The notes under the pieces are model-generated. The model did not search any database. It saw only the letters and a program-made list of their open reading frames with translations, and had not been told where the DNA came from. Of a DNA stretch of 64,000 nucleotides, positions 25,769-34,082 are shown piece after piece. The stretch covers positions 4,066,001-4,130,000 of the forward strand of contig NZ_OY769915.1 of assembly GCF_963669205.1 (NCBI RefSeq), read 5' to 3'. This DNA comes from an uncultured Roseibium sp. GTDB taxonomy: Bacteria; Pseudomonadota; Alphaproteobacteria; Rhizobiales; Stappiaceae. Positions within the stretch are counted from its first letter, which is position 1. Every line of letters begins with the position of its first letter. The position numbers were made by a program, and so were the translations under genes.

Positions 25769-26896
25769 TCAGCCGCTGGCAACCGGAGCGCCGGCGAGCA
25801 GAGTTCCAATGAGAAGCAGAAGTGCGAGTGCAGCGATCAGGCCGCCGGACAGGCGCAGCAGCCGAATGCTTTCCGGGGTCTTGAGGGCATCCAGAATGCC
25901 CTTCGCCCCGTCGCGATCCTTTTTCTGCAGCCAGGTGTAGAGCGCGACCGAAGACACGATCACCACGCCGGATGCAACCGACTGCCAGAAAAATTCGATC
26001 CTGAGCGTCACAAGGGCATTGATCATCATCGACAGAAGCAGGACACCGGCCAGCGAGCCGAGCATCGAGGCACGCCCGCCGAAGAGCGACGTCCCGCCGA
26101 CCACGACGGCAGCAATGACATGCAGGTTGAAATAGGGCGCGGATGTCGCCTGGATCGCGTTGAGTTTGCCGGTCAGCATGACGCCCGCAAGCGCTGCGCA
26201 GGCCCCCATGAGCACGTAGGCATAGATCTTGTAACGGTCGACCGCGATGCCGGTCATCTCGGCGGCTTCCGGATTGGACCCGATCGCAACGGTATAGCGG
26301 CCGAAATAGGTCTTCTTCAAAAGCCAGTAGCCGAGCGCCATCGTCAAGAGGCCGATGACAACCGGAACCGGAATGAAACCCGGGATCTGGCCGCGGCCGA
26401 TCTCGGTCATGATTTCCGGGAAGCGCGCCAGCACCAGTCCCTTTGCAATCACGAGGGCAAAACCCCTGTAGACCAGATCCATCGCAAGCGTGCCGATCAG
26501 GTCGGGGACCTTGAACTTGGTGATCACCAGACCGTTGATCAGGCCGAAAATCGCACCCAGCACAAGCGCAATGATGATCGCGACAGGCGCGGAAAACCCG
26601 TATTGCTTGATCAGGAACGCCATGATGATCGACGTCAGCGCCGCGACGGAGCCGATCGACAGATCGATCCCGCGCTGCGTGATGACGAAGGTCATCGCCA
26701 TGGCCATCGGCATGTAGAGCGCCGCATCCAGCAGAATGAGATTGAGGTTCGAAAGCCGGAAGTAACGCGCCGGCTCCGCGACCCCCATGAACAGGAGAAT
26801 GGCGAGGATCATCACCATGGGGCCGATGATCGCCAGGAACGGTTCGATCCTCTCGGAGAACCGCGTCGGTCCGTTTGACTGTGCTGCCGTTGTCAT
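25769..26896 (-). CDS. sugar ABC transporter permease (CUT2, RbsC type)
   Basis: 375 residues with eight to ten membrane segments. Family landmarks are MAMTFVITQRGIDLSIGSVAALTS, GLINGLVITKFKVPDLIGTLAM and the cytoplasmic YTVAIGSNPEAAEMTGIAVDRYK loop that contacts the ATPase. The C-terminus (ALYTWLQKKDRDGAKGILDALKTP...LLLLIGTLLAG) carries an extra basic region and one more hydrophobic helix than RbsC. Confidence 0.92.
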   Translation of the reverse strand: MTTAAQSNGPTRFSERIEPFLAIIGPMVMILAILLFMGVAEPARYFRLSNLNLILLDAALYMPMAMAMTFVITQRGIDLSIGSVAALTSIIMAFLIKQYGFSAPVAIIIALVLGAIFGLINGLVITKFKVPDLIGTLAMDLVYRGFALVIAKGLVLARFPEIMTEIGRGQIPGFIPVPVVIGLLTMALGYWLLKKTYFGRYTVAIGSNPEAAEMTGIAVDRYKIYAYVLMGACAALAGVMLTGKLNAIQATSAPYFNLHVIAAVVVGGTSLFGGRASMLGSLAGVLLLSMMINALVTLRIEFFWQSVASGVVIVSSVALYTWLQKKDRDGAKGILDALKTPESIRLLRLSGGLIAALALLLLIGTLLAGAPVASG

Positions 26897-26906
26897 CTCT
26901 ACCCCC

Positions 26907-27680
26907 TTATGCCGCTTCTTCCGCGCCCACGATCAGGGCGAGAACGTCCTGCTGTGAGCTTTGCGAAACATGAACGACACCGGCGCATCTGCCGCGCCTT
27001 TGCACATGAACCCGATCCGCGACCTCGAAAACGTCGTCGAGCGAATGGGAAATCAGGATGACCGCAAGCCCCTGTGCCTTCAGGGCCTTGATGAGTTTCA
27101 AGGTCCGTGCGGTTTCCTGAGGCCCGAGCGCCGCCGTGGGTTCGTCCATCACGAGGACCCTCAGGCCCTCGTGATAGACCGCTCGCGCGATCGCGACCGC
27201 CTGCCGCTGGCCTCCCGATAGGCTTGACGTGGGAACATCGAGCGAGCGAAGCCGGACACCGAGACGCTCGAACAGGACCCGTTCCGTTTCGGACCGCATC
27301 CGCTTGTTGTCGAGCACGGTGATGCCCAGGAAAGAGCGTGTCAGCTCGTTGCCGAGAAACATGTTCGACGCCGGATCGAGATGATCGGCGAGCGCGAGCG
27401 TCTGGTAGACGGCATCGATTCCCTCTTCGATCGAATCCGAATGGCTGTTCATGACGAGTTTCTTCCCGCCAACGAAGATTTCGCCTTCGGTCGGCTGGTA
27501 GACACCCGTTAGAATTTTGATCAGGGTCGACTTGCCCGCGCCATTGTCGCCGACAATCGCCAGGACCTCTCCTGCATAGGCATCGAGATCGACTTGTGTC
27601 AGCGCGTGCACACCTCCAAAACGTTTGGAGATATTGCGCATCGTCACCAGGGGATCGGAATTTTGCTCGCCGGAAGACAT
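26907..27680 (-). CDS. sugar ABC transporter ATP-binding protein, single-domain
   Basis: 257 residues holding one complete nucleotide-binding domain: Walker A GDNGAGKST, Q-loop VYQTLALADHL, signature LSGGQRQAVAIARAV, Walker B LRVLVMDEPTAAL and the switch His in ISHSLDDVF. Classical CUT2 ATPases (RbsA) are about 500 residues with two domains; this one is the half-size FrcA-like form known in rhizobia. It serves the permease at 25769 and binding protein at 24592. Confidence 0.92.
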   Translation of the reverse strand: MSSGEQNSDPLVTMRNISKRFGGVHALTQVDLDAYAGEVLAIVGDNGAGKSTLIKILTGVYQPTEGEIFVGGKKLVMNSHSDSIEEGIDAVYQTLALADHLDPASNMFLGNELTRSFLGITVLDNKRMRSETERVLFERLGVRLRSLDVPTSSLSGGQRQAVAIARAVYHEGLRVLVMDEPTAALGPQETARTLKLIKALKAQGLAVILISHSLDDVFEVADRVHVQRRGRCAGVVHVSQSSQQDVLALIVGAEEAA

Positions 27681-27768
27681 GTTTCCACTCTGCTTTTGGA
27701 TAGACCTCTCCCGTTCGCGGAGACCCGCGTCAGGCAGACAGTCTGTTACTCAGTTTCGTTCAGTCAGC

Positions 27769-27797
27769 AGGTCGCCCGGGGCTGCTCCAGGCGACCT
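27769..27797 (-). terminator. hairpin after a sugar-binding protein gene
   Basis: AGGTCGCC and GGCGACCT form an eight-pair stem 14 bases past the stop of the binding protein at 27811, without a U-tract, in the gap before the next transporter's ATPase gene. Its position matches the hairpins at 10591 and 20787. Confidence 0.6.
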
Positions 27798-27810
27798 GTT
27801 TTGCGAAGAC

Positions 27811-28860
27811 TTACTTGCCCCAGATCTTGGAGTAGGCTTCGCGGTAAGGCGTGTCCGGGTCGAACGCGTTGCTGTCGCCCATCTTCTCCAGTCCTGTCTG
27901 CGTGACCAGCGCCGGAGACGTCACGTAGCCGGAGCACGCTTCTCCCTGGACGGCGCGATTGAGTTCATCGACCAGTTGCCATCCCTGGAGGTTGAGCGGT
28001 TCGGCAACCGTGATCGTCTGGTAGCCGCCGGTGCGGATACGCTGGAATGCGGCCTCGGACCCGTCACCCGCGGAGCCGGCCTGGGGCCCGTCCGCTGCCG
28101 AGATCCCGGCGGATGCCAGTGCCGGACCCATGAAATCGAAATAAAGGTCGTTGATCGCCAGTGCGTGTGTCCAGCTGTCCCCGTATTTCTGCAGGAGGCT
28201 GGTTGTCAGCGGTCCCATACGGGTCGACGTGTCGGCGATCGGCGTATCGACATATTCAAGCACCTTGCCGCCCGCCGCCTCGACGGTTTCTTTCAGCCGG
28301 TCGGCCTTGTCGATCGCGATCTGGTAGGTGGAATCCGTGAAGATGATGACGCCGATATCCTGGCCGCCGTCTTCGATCGCCCAGTTTGCGGCAACCTCTG
28401 AAACCGTCATGGCATCGGTGGAAATGTTGGCGAATATTCCGCCCGGTGCATCACAGCCGATCTTCGGGCCCGAATGCCAGGCGACCATCGGGATGCTTGC
28501 GGCAACAACGCCTTCCAGCGCCGCCTGTTGTTCCACGGCATCGAACCCGTTGATCACGATCCCGTCCGGCTGCAGGGCAAGCGCCTGTCCGATGGCGGCC
28601 GTGCGTCCCTGGATGGAACCGGCGCCGTCAAGAACCCTGACGTCCCAGCCGATTTTCGCCGCGGCTTCCTCGACCCCGTTGGTCACGCCGAGAATGCCAC
28701 CGTTCTTCAGGTCGGCCGCGACGACGACGACGGTCTTGCCGTCCGCAGCTGCCGGCCCGGCGGTCGGCCCGTCCCAGGCGGTTTCGGCGAATGCCGGCCA
28801 GCCGAGGCCTGCGAGCATGGTTGTCGCCAGGACTGTTTTCAGAAAATCGCGTTTTTGCAT
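27811..28860 (-). CDS. sugar ABC transporter substrate-binding protein (CUT2, RbsB-like)
   Basis: 349 residues from the ATG giving MQKRDFLKTVLATTMLAGLG, seven codons inside the longest open frame and preceded by AGGGAGG. The signal peptide ends near WPAFA. The mature sequence follows the type-1 periplasmic-binding pattern (KTVVVVAADLKNGGILGVTNGVEEAA, DGIVINGFDAVEQQAALEGVVAA, DIGVIIFTDSTYQIAIDKA). It belongs with the permease and two-domain ATPase immediately upstream. Confidence 0.9.
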   Translation of the reverse strand: MQKRDFLKTVLATTMLAGLGWPAFAETAWDGPTAGPAAADGKTVVVVAADLKNGGILGVTNGVEEAAAKIGWDVRVLDGAGSIQGRTAAIGQALALQPDGIVINGFDAVEQQAALEGVVAASIPMVAWHSGPKIGCDAPGGIFANISTDAMTVSEVAANWAIEDGGQDIGVIIFTDSTYQIAIDKADRLKETVEAAGGKVLEYVDTPIADTSTRMGPLTTSLLQKYGDSWTHALAINDLYFDFMGPALASAGISAADGPQAGSAGDGSEAAFQRIRTGGYQTITVAEPLNLQGWQLVDELNRAVQGEACSGYVTSPALVTQTGLEKMGDSNAFDPDTPYREAYSKIWGK

Positions 28861-28883
28861 AGTTTCCTCCCTTTGCAAAAAAC

Positions 28884-29906
28884 CTACTTTTTCGCTGCGC
28901 CTTTCCGGCGCTGCGCATAGCCTGCAATGCCGATTGCGATCAGCAGCGTGACACCGTTGAAGAGCGGTTCGACCCAGAAAGAGCCGCCGAATTGCTGGAT
29001 GCCGGAGATCCCGACGGCCAGGATTGCAACACCGACGACCGTGCCCCAGACATTGACGCGGCCGGGTTTGATCGTTGTCGATCCGAGAAACGCGCCGACC
29101 AGTGCCGGCAGAAGAAACTCAAGTCCGACACTCGCCTGACCTATCCTGAGCTTGGATGCCAGCAGGACACCGGCAAGCGCGGTCATCATGCCTGAGGCCA
29201 TGAAGGCGCCGATCACGTATTTCCTCGTCGGAATACCGTTGAGCTGAGCCGCGCGCTGGTTCGCGCCGATGGCGTAGAGATAGCGGCCGACCGGGGTGTA
29301 TTCGAGGATCAGCCACATGCACACGGTGATGGCGATCAGGTAGTAACCCGTAATCGGAAGCCCGAACACGAATGTGGTGCTGAGGGAATAGAAGCCGTCG
29401 GGCAACACGCCGACCATCTGGCGGCCTCCGGTGTGCCAGAGCGCAATCGCGTAAAGCACCGTGCCGGTCCCGAGCGTCGCGATAAAACTGTCGATCTTGG
29501 CGACCTCGACGAGAAGCCCGTTGAAGAAACCGGTCATGGCTCCAAGCATCAGCACGATAACCACGGCCATCGGCCAGGGAATGCCGAGCAGCGTCTGCAG
29601 GCTGATTGCCAGAATGTGCCAGAGAACGATGCCGTAGCCGACGGTCAGGTCGATGCGGCCCGCTGCCATCGGGATCATCGCCCCGAGCGAAAGCAGCGCG
29701 ATGATGGCCTTGTCGGAAATGATCGCCCTGAGGTTCAGCAGCGTCGGAAACGTCTTCGGCAACAGAACCGAGAAGAGAAGGATCAGCAACAGCGTCAGGA
29801 TCACCAGACCGTAGACCGGAAGAAAACGCAGCAGCTTGCCGCGGATCGAAAGACCTTCGACTTCCGATTTGGTTGGTTCCAGAGCATTGGATTCAAGTGA
29901 CTGCAT
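28884..29906 (-). CDS. sugar ABC transporter permease (CUT2, RbsC type)
   Basis: 340 residues from the ATG at 29904-29906 (GAGG upstream, ten bases after the ATPase stop). About nine membrane segments. The family motifs LGAMIPMAAGRIDLTVGYGIVLWH, GLLVEVAKIDSFIATLGTGTVLY and YLYAIGANQRAAQLNGIPTRKY are present. It forms the channel for the binding protein at 27811. Confidence 0.92.
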   Translation of the reverse strand: MQSLESNALEPTKSEVEGLSIRGKLLRFLPVYGLVILTLLLILLFSVLLPKTFPTLLNLRAIISDKAIIALLSLGAMIPMAAGRIDLTVGYGIVLWHILAISLQTLLGIPWPMAVVIVLMLGAMTGFFNGLLVEVAKIDSFIATLGTGTVLYAIALWHTGGRQMVGVLPDGFYSLSTTFVFGLPITGYYLIAITVCMWLILEYTPVGRYLYAIGANQRAAQLNGIPTRKYVIGAFMASGMMTALAGVLLASKLRIGQASVGLEFLLPALVGAFLGSTTIKPGRVNVWGTVVGVAILAVGISGIQQFGGSFWVEPLFNGVTLLIAIGIAGYAQRRKGAAKK

Positions 29907-29916
29907 TTTCCGTTCC

Positions 29917-31425
29917 TCAAGCAGCAGCGACGTTGCTGGCCGACGCGGCCTGGATAAGGTTTTCCGTCGACAGTTTGGTCCCCGCCAACTCGCCGACAAT
30001 TTTTCCCTGACTGAAGACGATCGCCCGATGGCAGATCGTTGCGACTTCCTCGAAATCGGTCGACACCAGCAGGATGCCGACACCCTCAAGAAGCGCCTTG
30101 TTCAAGAGCGCGTAGATTTCCGCCTTCGCGCCGACATCGACGCCCGCGGTCGGATCTTCGCAGATCAAAAGCTTCCTCTTGGTCGCCAGCCAGCGGGCGA
30201 TCACGACTTTCTGCTGATTGCCGCCCGAAAGGGCTTCGATCGCCATGGTCTGATCATTCGGGCTGAGGGCGACTTCCCGGCCGATTTCCTCTGCCATGCG
30301 GGTTTCCACGCCCGGCGACAGGATCGAAAACAGGCCGCGTCCCGTTGCCTCGGGATTGAGAAACGTGTTTTCGCGGATCGTCAGCGGCATCGCGACGGAT
30401 TCTTCCGTCCTGTCGCGGGCAACCAGTCCGACGCCTGAATCCAGCGCCGTCTTCGGAGAGCGCAGGTCGGGAGCGCCGATCCCCGCAAGGTCGATATTGC
30501 CGGTATGCTCGCCGAGACCGTAGAGCGCGCGAGCGACTTCCTCGTGCCCTGCCCCGCGAAGGCCGACCAGCCCGACAAGCTCATTGCGGTGGAGCGTGAA
30601 ATCCACCGGTCCCGTGGAGCGTGTCTTCAGGTCCCGGACTGTCAGAACCGGCGCGCCGGGAGCTTCGTTCAGCTTGCTGACCTGCCGGGTTTTCCGCCCG
30701 ACGATCATGTGCACGAGTTCTTCGGTCGTCGTGTGCTGGATGGCCCGCACACCCACGAGTTCACCATCACGCAGGACCGCGACGCGATCCGCGATCTGGA
30801 AGATCTCGTCCAGGCGGTGGGAAACGTAGATCATGCCGACGCCGCGGTCGCGAAGCGGGCGCAGGGCGTCGAAGAGCCGCGCGACTTCGTCAGTCGGCAG
30901 CGACGCGGTCGGCTCGTCAAGAACCAGAAAATCGCAGTCGACGGCAAGCGCGCGCGCAATGGCGACCAGGGACTTCTCGGTGCGCGACAGATCCTGGACA
31001 CGGGTCGTCGGGCAGAAATCGCAGCCGACCTTGGCGAGCGCTTCGGCGGCAAATGTCTCCGCATCGTTCCATTTGATCAGCCCGAACTGTTTCGAGAACC
31101 CGAGCGCGAGCGCCATGTTCTCGGCAACCGTCATCCACTCGATCATGCCGAGATCCTGGTGGATGAACGCGACCGCCTGACGCTGACCGAAACCACCCGG
31201 CCGGTGCTCGTAGGGTTCGCCGTTGATCAGGACGCGGCCTTCATCCGGCTTGTGGATGCCGCCAAGTATCTTGATGAGGGTGGATTTGCCGGCGCCGTTT
31301 TCACCCAGAAGCGCAACAATCTCGCCCCGATCGATCGAGAGCGAAACATCGCGGACGGCATAGGTGCCGCCAAAGTGTTTCTGAATGCCGTCAAAGAAGA
31401 GACGGTTTTTCAAACTGCCTGGCAC
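29917..31425 (-). CDS. sugar ABC transporter ATP-binding protein, two-domain RbsA type
   Basis: 502 residues from a GTG at 31423-31425, six bases after GGGAGGAA; the frame extends seven codons further through the ribosome site itself. The first nucleotide-binding domain is canonical (GENGAGKST, LPTDEVARLFDAL after LDEPTAS). Its signature is degenerate (LSRTEKSLVAIARAL). The second domain has lost a standard Walker A (GLRGAGHEEVARAL) but keeps LSGGNQQKVVIARWL and ICEDPTAGVDVGAK, as usual for RbsA/MglA. First gene of the leftward CUT2 operon. Confidence 0.92.
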   Translation of the reverse strand: MPGSLKNRLFFDGIQKHFGGTYAVRDVSLSIDRGEIVALLGENGAGKSTLIKILGGIHKPDEGRVLINGEPYEHRPGGFGQRQAVAFIHQDLGMIEWMTVAENMALALGFSKQFGLIKWNDAETFAAEALAKVGCDFCPTTRVQDLSRTEKSLVAIARALAVDCDFLVLDEPTASLPTDEVARLFDALRPLRDRGVGMIYVSHRLDEIFQIADRVAVLRDGELVGVRAIQHTTTEELVHMIVGRKTRQVSKLNEAPGAPVLTVRDLKTRSTGPVDFTLHRNELVGLVGLRGAGHEEVARALYGLGEHTGNIDLAGIGAPDLRSPKTALDSGVGLVARDRTEESVAMPLTIRENTFLNPEATGRGLFSILSPGVETRMAEEIGREVALSPNDQTMAIEALSGGNQQKVVIARWLATKRKLLICEDPTAGVDVGAKAEIYALLNKALLEGVGILLVSTDFEEVATICHRAIVFSQGKIVGELAGTKLSTENLIQAASASNVAAA

Positions 31426-31486
31426 TGGTTTCCTCCCGATCGCCACCTGGCTTCTGATCTCCGCCTTGTTGCCGCAACGGAGTTGA

Positions 31487-31498
31487 GTTACCGGTAAC
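31487..31498. promoter_or_regulatory. LacI-type operator GTTACCGGTAAC
   Basis: A perfect 12-bp palindrome 62-73 bases upstream of the GTG start of the CUT2 operon, in the divergent gap shared with the LacI gene that runs rightward. Confidence 0.75.
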
Positions 31499-31542
31499 GT
31501 AGGACTATCATCCGCCCGTCACATATCGAAGTCAATAAAAAA

Positions 31543-31554
31543 GTTATCGATAAC
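31543..31554. promoter_or_regulatory. LacI-type operator GTTATCGATAAC
   Basis: A perfect 12-bp palindrome 45 bp from the 31487 site and just upstream of the LacI gene. Identical sequence recurs at 36273 and 38777, which defines a regulon that includes the idonate/gluconate genes. Confidence 0.78.
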
Positions 31555-31576
31555 GTAAAAATTAACGAGTCCAAAA

Positions 31577-32587
31577 ATAGCAAGCAAAAACAACAAGATA
31601 AACCTCTCCGAGGTCGCCAAGGCGGCTGGTGTGTCAAAAATGACTGCCAGCAGGGTCCTGCGCGAGGAAGGCGGGTATTCGGAAAAGACCCGGGTCAGGG
31701 TCATGGCCGAGGTGGAACGCCTTGGATACCTGCCCAACCGGATCGCGAACGTCTTTGCCGGTGACAAGAGCACAACCTTTGTCGGCGTCAGCATCCCCGA
31801 CCTCGGCAACGAGGTTTTCACGCATGTGCTGGAAGGGATCGACCGCAAGCTTGTCAGCTTCAATCATCAGACGGTTCTCGGCATGACGCAGCATGAACTG
31901 GGTGAGGAAGAGAACTGGATCGAGACTGTTCTGTCATGGAAACCTGCCGGTCTGATCCTCACCGGGCGCGCGCACACGCCCCGCGCCGTGCAGCTCCTGC
32001 AAGGCGCCAACATCCCCCTTGTCGAGATCTGGGATCTCAATTCAAGTCCGATCGACATGAGCGTCGGACTGAACCATTTCGACAGCGGTTACGACATGGG
32101 CCGTTTTCTCCTGTCGAAAGGGTATGCGCGCTTCGGCTATGTCGGCACGTCCCACGATGCGGCCAATGCCGCAACATCCCGGCTGAACGGCTATGCAAAG
32201 GCCATTGAGGACGGCGGCGGAAAACTGACGAGGCAGCTCTGCCTGAACGATATTCCCGGTTTCTACCCCGGGTTTTACGGCACGGAACAACTGCTCTCGT
32301 CCGATCCGGATGTCGAGGTCATTTTCTTTCAGAACGACAATATGGCGATCGGCGCGGTCCACTTCTGCCAGGCCCAGGGCATCCGCATTCCGCAAGATAT
32401 CGGCATTGCCGGGTGGGGCGAATTGCCGATCGCCTCTGTCCTCCCCTACCGCCTGACGACGGTCCAGGTCAACCATCTGCGCATAGGGCAGCTCGCCGCG
32501 GAAAACCTGCTTCTGAAGATATCCGGGGATACCGCCAGCCCCGTCAGCGACGTCGGCTTTCGCCTCGTGCCCGGAGACACGGTCTGA
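31577..32587 (+). CDS. LacI family transcriptional regulator lacking a canonical start codon for its DNA-binding domain
   Basis: The first ordinary start is the GTG at 31631, but translation from there would begin VSKMTASRVL, inside the helix-turn-helix. The same frame runs back without a stop to 31559 and encodes ASKNNKINLSEVAKAAG, the missing first helix. No ATG, GTG or TTG lies in that stretch. An ATA at 31577 would give a typical LacI N-terminus. The rest is a normal effector domain (FVGVSIPDLGNEVFTHVLEG, VIFFQNDNMAIGAVHFCQAQ, IGIAGWGELPIASVLPYRLTTV). Either a rare ATA start is used, or a start codon mutated, or there is a base error. It faces the CUT2 operon across two operators. Confidence 0.8.
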   Translation: MASKNNKINLSEVAKAAGVSKMTASRVLREEGGYSEKTRVRVMAEVERLGYLPNRIANVFAGDKSTTFVGVSIPDLGNEVFTHVLEGIDRKLVSFNHQTVLGMTQHELGEEENWIETVLSWKPAGLILTGRAHTPRAVQLLQGANIPLVEIWDLNSSPIDMSVGLNHFDSGYDMGRFLLSKGYARFGYVGTSHDAANAATSRLNGYAKAIEDGGGKLTRQLCLNDIPGFYPGFYGTEQLLSSDPDVEVIFFQNDNMAIGAVHFCQAQGIRIPQDIGIAGWGELPIASVLPYRLTTVQVNHLRIGQLAAENLLLKISGDTASPVSDVGFRLVPGDTV

Positions 32588-32607
32588 GGGACCGTCCTGC
32601 GCACCGA

Positions 32608-33624
32608 TCAGGTGCTCGATTCACCGATGCTCAAAGAAGGCTCGATGCCGATCCGCACCGGAGCCCCGTCTCCACCGCCCTCGCCTCTCAGCAGTTTCCG
32701 GATCAGTTCCCCGGTTCTCCGGCCGATTTCCTCCGGACGCGGGTTGACCGTCGTCAGGGTGGGCACGCAAATGGACGAAATGTCGTAGGCGCCGAAGCCC
32801 GCAACGGCAACATCTTCGGGAACGTTCACGCCCTTGCGGGCACACTCGGTCAGCGCGCCGAAGGCGGACAGGTCCGACACGCAGATCACGGCCTGCGTGT
32901 CGGGGTATTTCTCCAAAAGAAGCGACATTGCGTCCGCACCTTCGCGCATGGAGATGGGAGGATCGCCCGCACCGATCAGCCGGTCCGCGGACAGGGATCG
33001 TTCCTCCATGGCCCGGATAAAACCGCGTCTGCGGTCGGCGCCGCGCGTGTCCCCGTCCGTGTCGCCGCCGATGAAGGCGATCCGTTCGCGCCCGCTTGCA
33101 ACCAGGTGTCCGACCAGGTCATGCATCGTGGCCGCATTGGAAAAGCCGACGACGTGGCCGATCGGGTCTTCCGGCAGATCCCAGGTCTCGATCACCGGTA
33201 TGTTCGCACGGTCGAGCAACCGGCGTGTGCGCTCGGTGTGCCGTCCCCCGGTCAGCACGATCGCTTCGGGCCGCCGCCGCAGGAACTGTTCGACGATGAC
33301 CTCTTCTTCCTGAATGTCGTAGTTGCTGTAGCCCAGAAGGACCTGCAGATCCGCCTCCTTGAGGACGTCCGACATCGCCCCGACCGTGTCTGCGAAGTTG
33401 GCGTTGTTGATGGACGGAATGGCGACGGCAACAAAACCGGTTCTTTGCGAGCGAAACGTCGCCGCGTTGCTGTCGAAAACGTAGCCGAGGTCTTCGGCAA
33501 TCTTGAGGATCCGCTTCCGGGTCTCTTCACCCACGGAAGCATGTTGCTTGAAAGCGCGGCTCACCGTCATCACGGACACCCCGGCCTGTTGCGCAACATC
33601 CTTCATCGTCACAGCGCGCTGCAT
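32608..33624 (-). CDS. LacI family transcriptional regulator (GntR-like)
   Basis: 338 residues with a complete DNA-binding domain (VTMKDVAQQAGVSVMTVSRAFKQHASVGEETRKRILKIAEDLGYVFD) and a sugar-binding-like effector domain (FVAVAIPSINNANFADTVGAM, ICVSDLSAFGALTECARKG, VAVAGFGAYDISSICVPTLTTV). It lies at the 3' side of the leftward idonate/gluconate operon and converges with the LacI gene at 31577. It is a paralogue of the protein at 23420. One of these two is the best candidate for the GTTATCGATAAC sites. Confidence 0.92.
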   Translation of the reverse strand: MQRAVTMKDVAQQAGVSVMTVSRAFKQHASVGEETRKRILKIAEDLGYVFDSNAATFRSQRTGFVAVAIPSINNANFADTVGAMSDVLKEADLQVLLGYSNYDIQEEEVIVEQFLRRRPEAIVLTGGRHTERTRRLLDRANIPVIETWDLPEDPIGHVVGFSNAATMHDLVGHLVASGRERIAFIGGDTDGDTRGADRRRGFIRAMEERSLSADRLIGAGDPPISMREGADAMSLLLEKYPDTQAVICVSDLSAFGALTECARKGVNVPEDVAVAGFGAYDISSICVPTLTTVNPRPEEIGRRTGELIRKLLRGEGGGDGAPVRIGIEPSLSIGESST

Positions 33625-33665
33625 TCATCCCTCACACGATTCTTGTTGACCCAAAATACGCAAAA

Positions 33666-33699
33666 CGGGCCCGCCGCTGCAATCGCAGCGAAGGACCCG
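33666..33699 (-). terminator. terminator of the gluconate operon
   Basis: On the minus strand CGGGTCC...GCTGC pairs with GCAGC...GGGCCCG around a GATT loop, followed by TTTTG. It lies 50 bases past the stop of the last operon gene (33750), upstream of the LacI gene at 33624. Confidence 0.7.
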
Positions 33700-33749
33700 C
33701 CTGGGAGAGACACAGGATTTGCAGTTGTCGGCATGATGCCCGTCCATCG

Positions 33750-34082
33750 TTACCCGGTGTATTCGTTCGCCTCGGTCACATGATGATGGATGCGTCCGTC
33801 GAAGAATTCGGCGACGATTTCGCCGGTCACGTCGCGCGACTTGTTTCTGGCGTCGCTTTGCAATGCGCCGGCCATGGCCTCCTTGTCCGGGTAGGTGATG
33901 GCCAGAATGAGCGGAAACTCGGGAGCGCCCTCGTCCCGCTCTTCACCGAACATCACCCGCACATCGCTGTTGCCGGGAAACTGCCGCCAGAGCGGCACGA
34001 GCCGTTCGGTGACGGCGGCCCGGAATTCGGGCGTCCTGCCGGATTTGACACTGCCTTCGAACAAGGCGAAACGCGTAATCAT
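33750..34082 (-). CDS. dimeric alpha/beta-barrel (EthD/ABM-like) protein
   Basis: 110 residues with the ferredoxin-like alternation of the dimeric alpha-beta-barrel group: MITRFALFEGSVKSGRTPEF, helix, DVRVMFGEERDEG, FPLILAITYPDKEAM, and a C-terminal His-rich stretch (DGRIHHHVTE). Small proteins of this type act as monooxygenases, isomerases or accessory subunits in catabolic operons. Its start overlaps the dehydrogenase stop (ATGA), so it is co-translated with the gluconate genes. Function unknown. Confidence 0.75.
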   Translation of the reverse strand: MITRFALFEGSVKSGRTPEFRAAVTERLVPLWRQFPGNSDVRVMFGEERDEGAPEFPLILAITYPDKEAMAGALQSDARNKSRDVTGEIVAEFFDGRIHHHVTEANEYTG

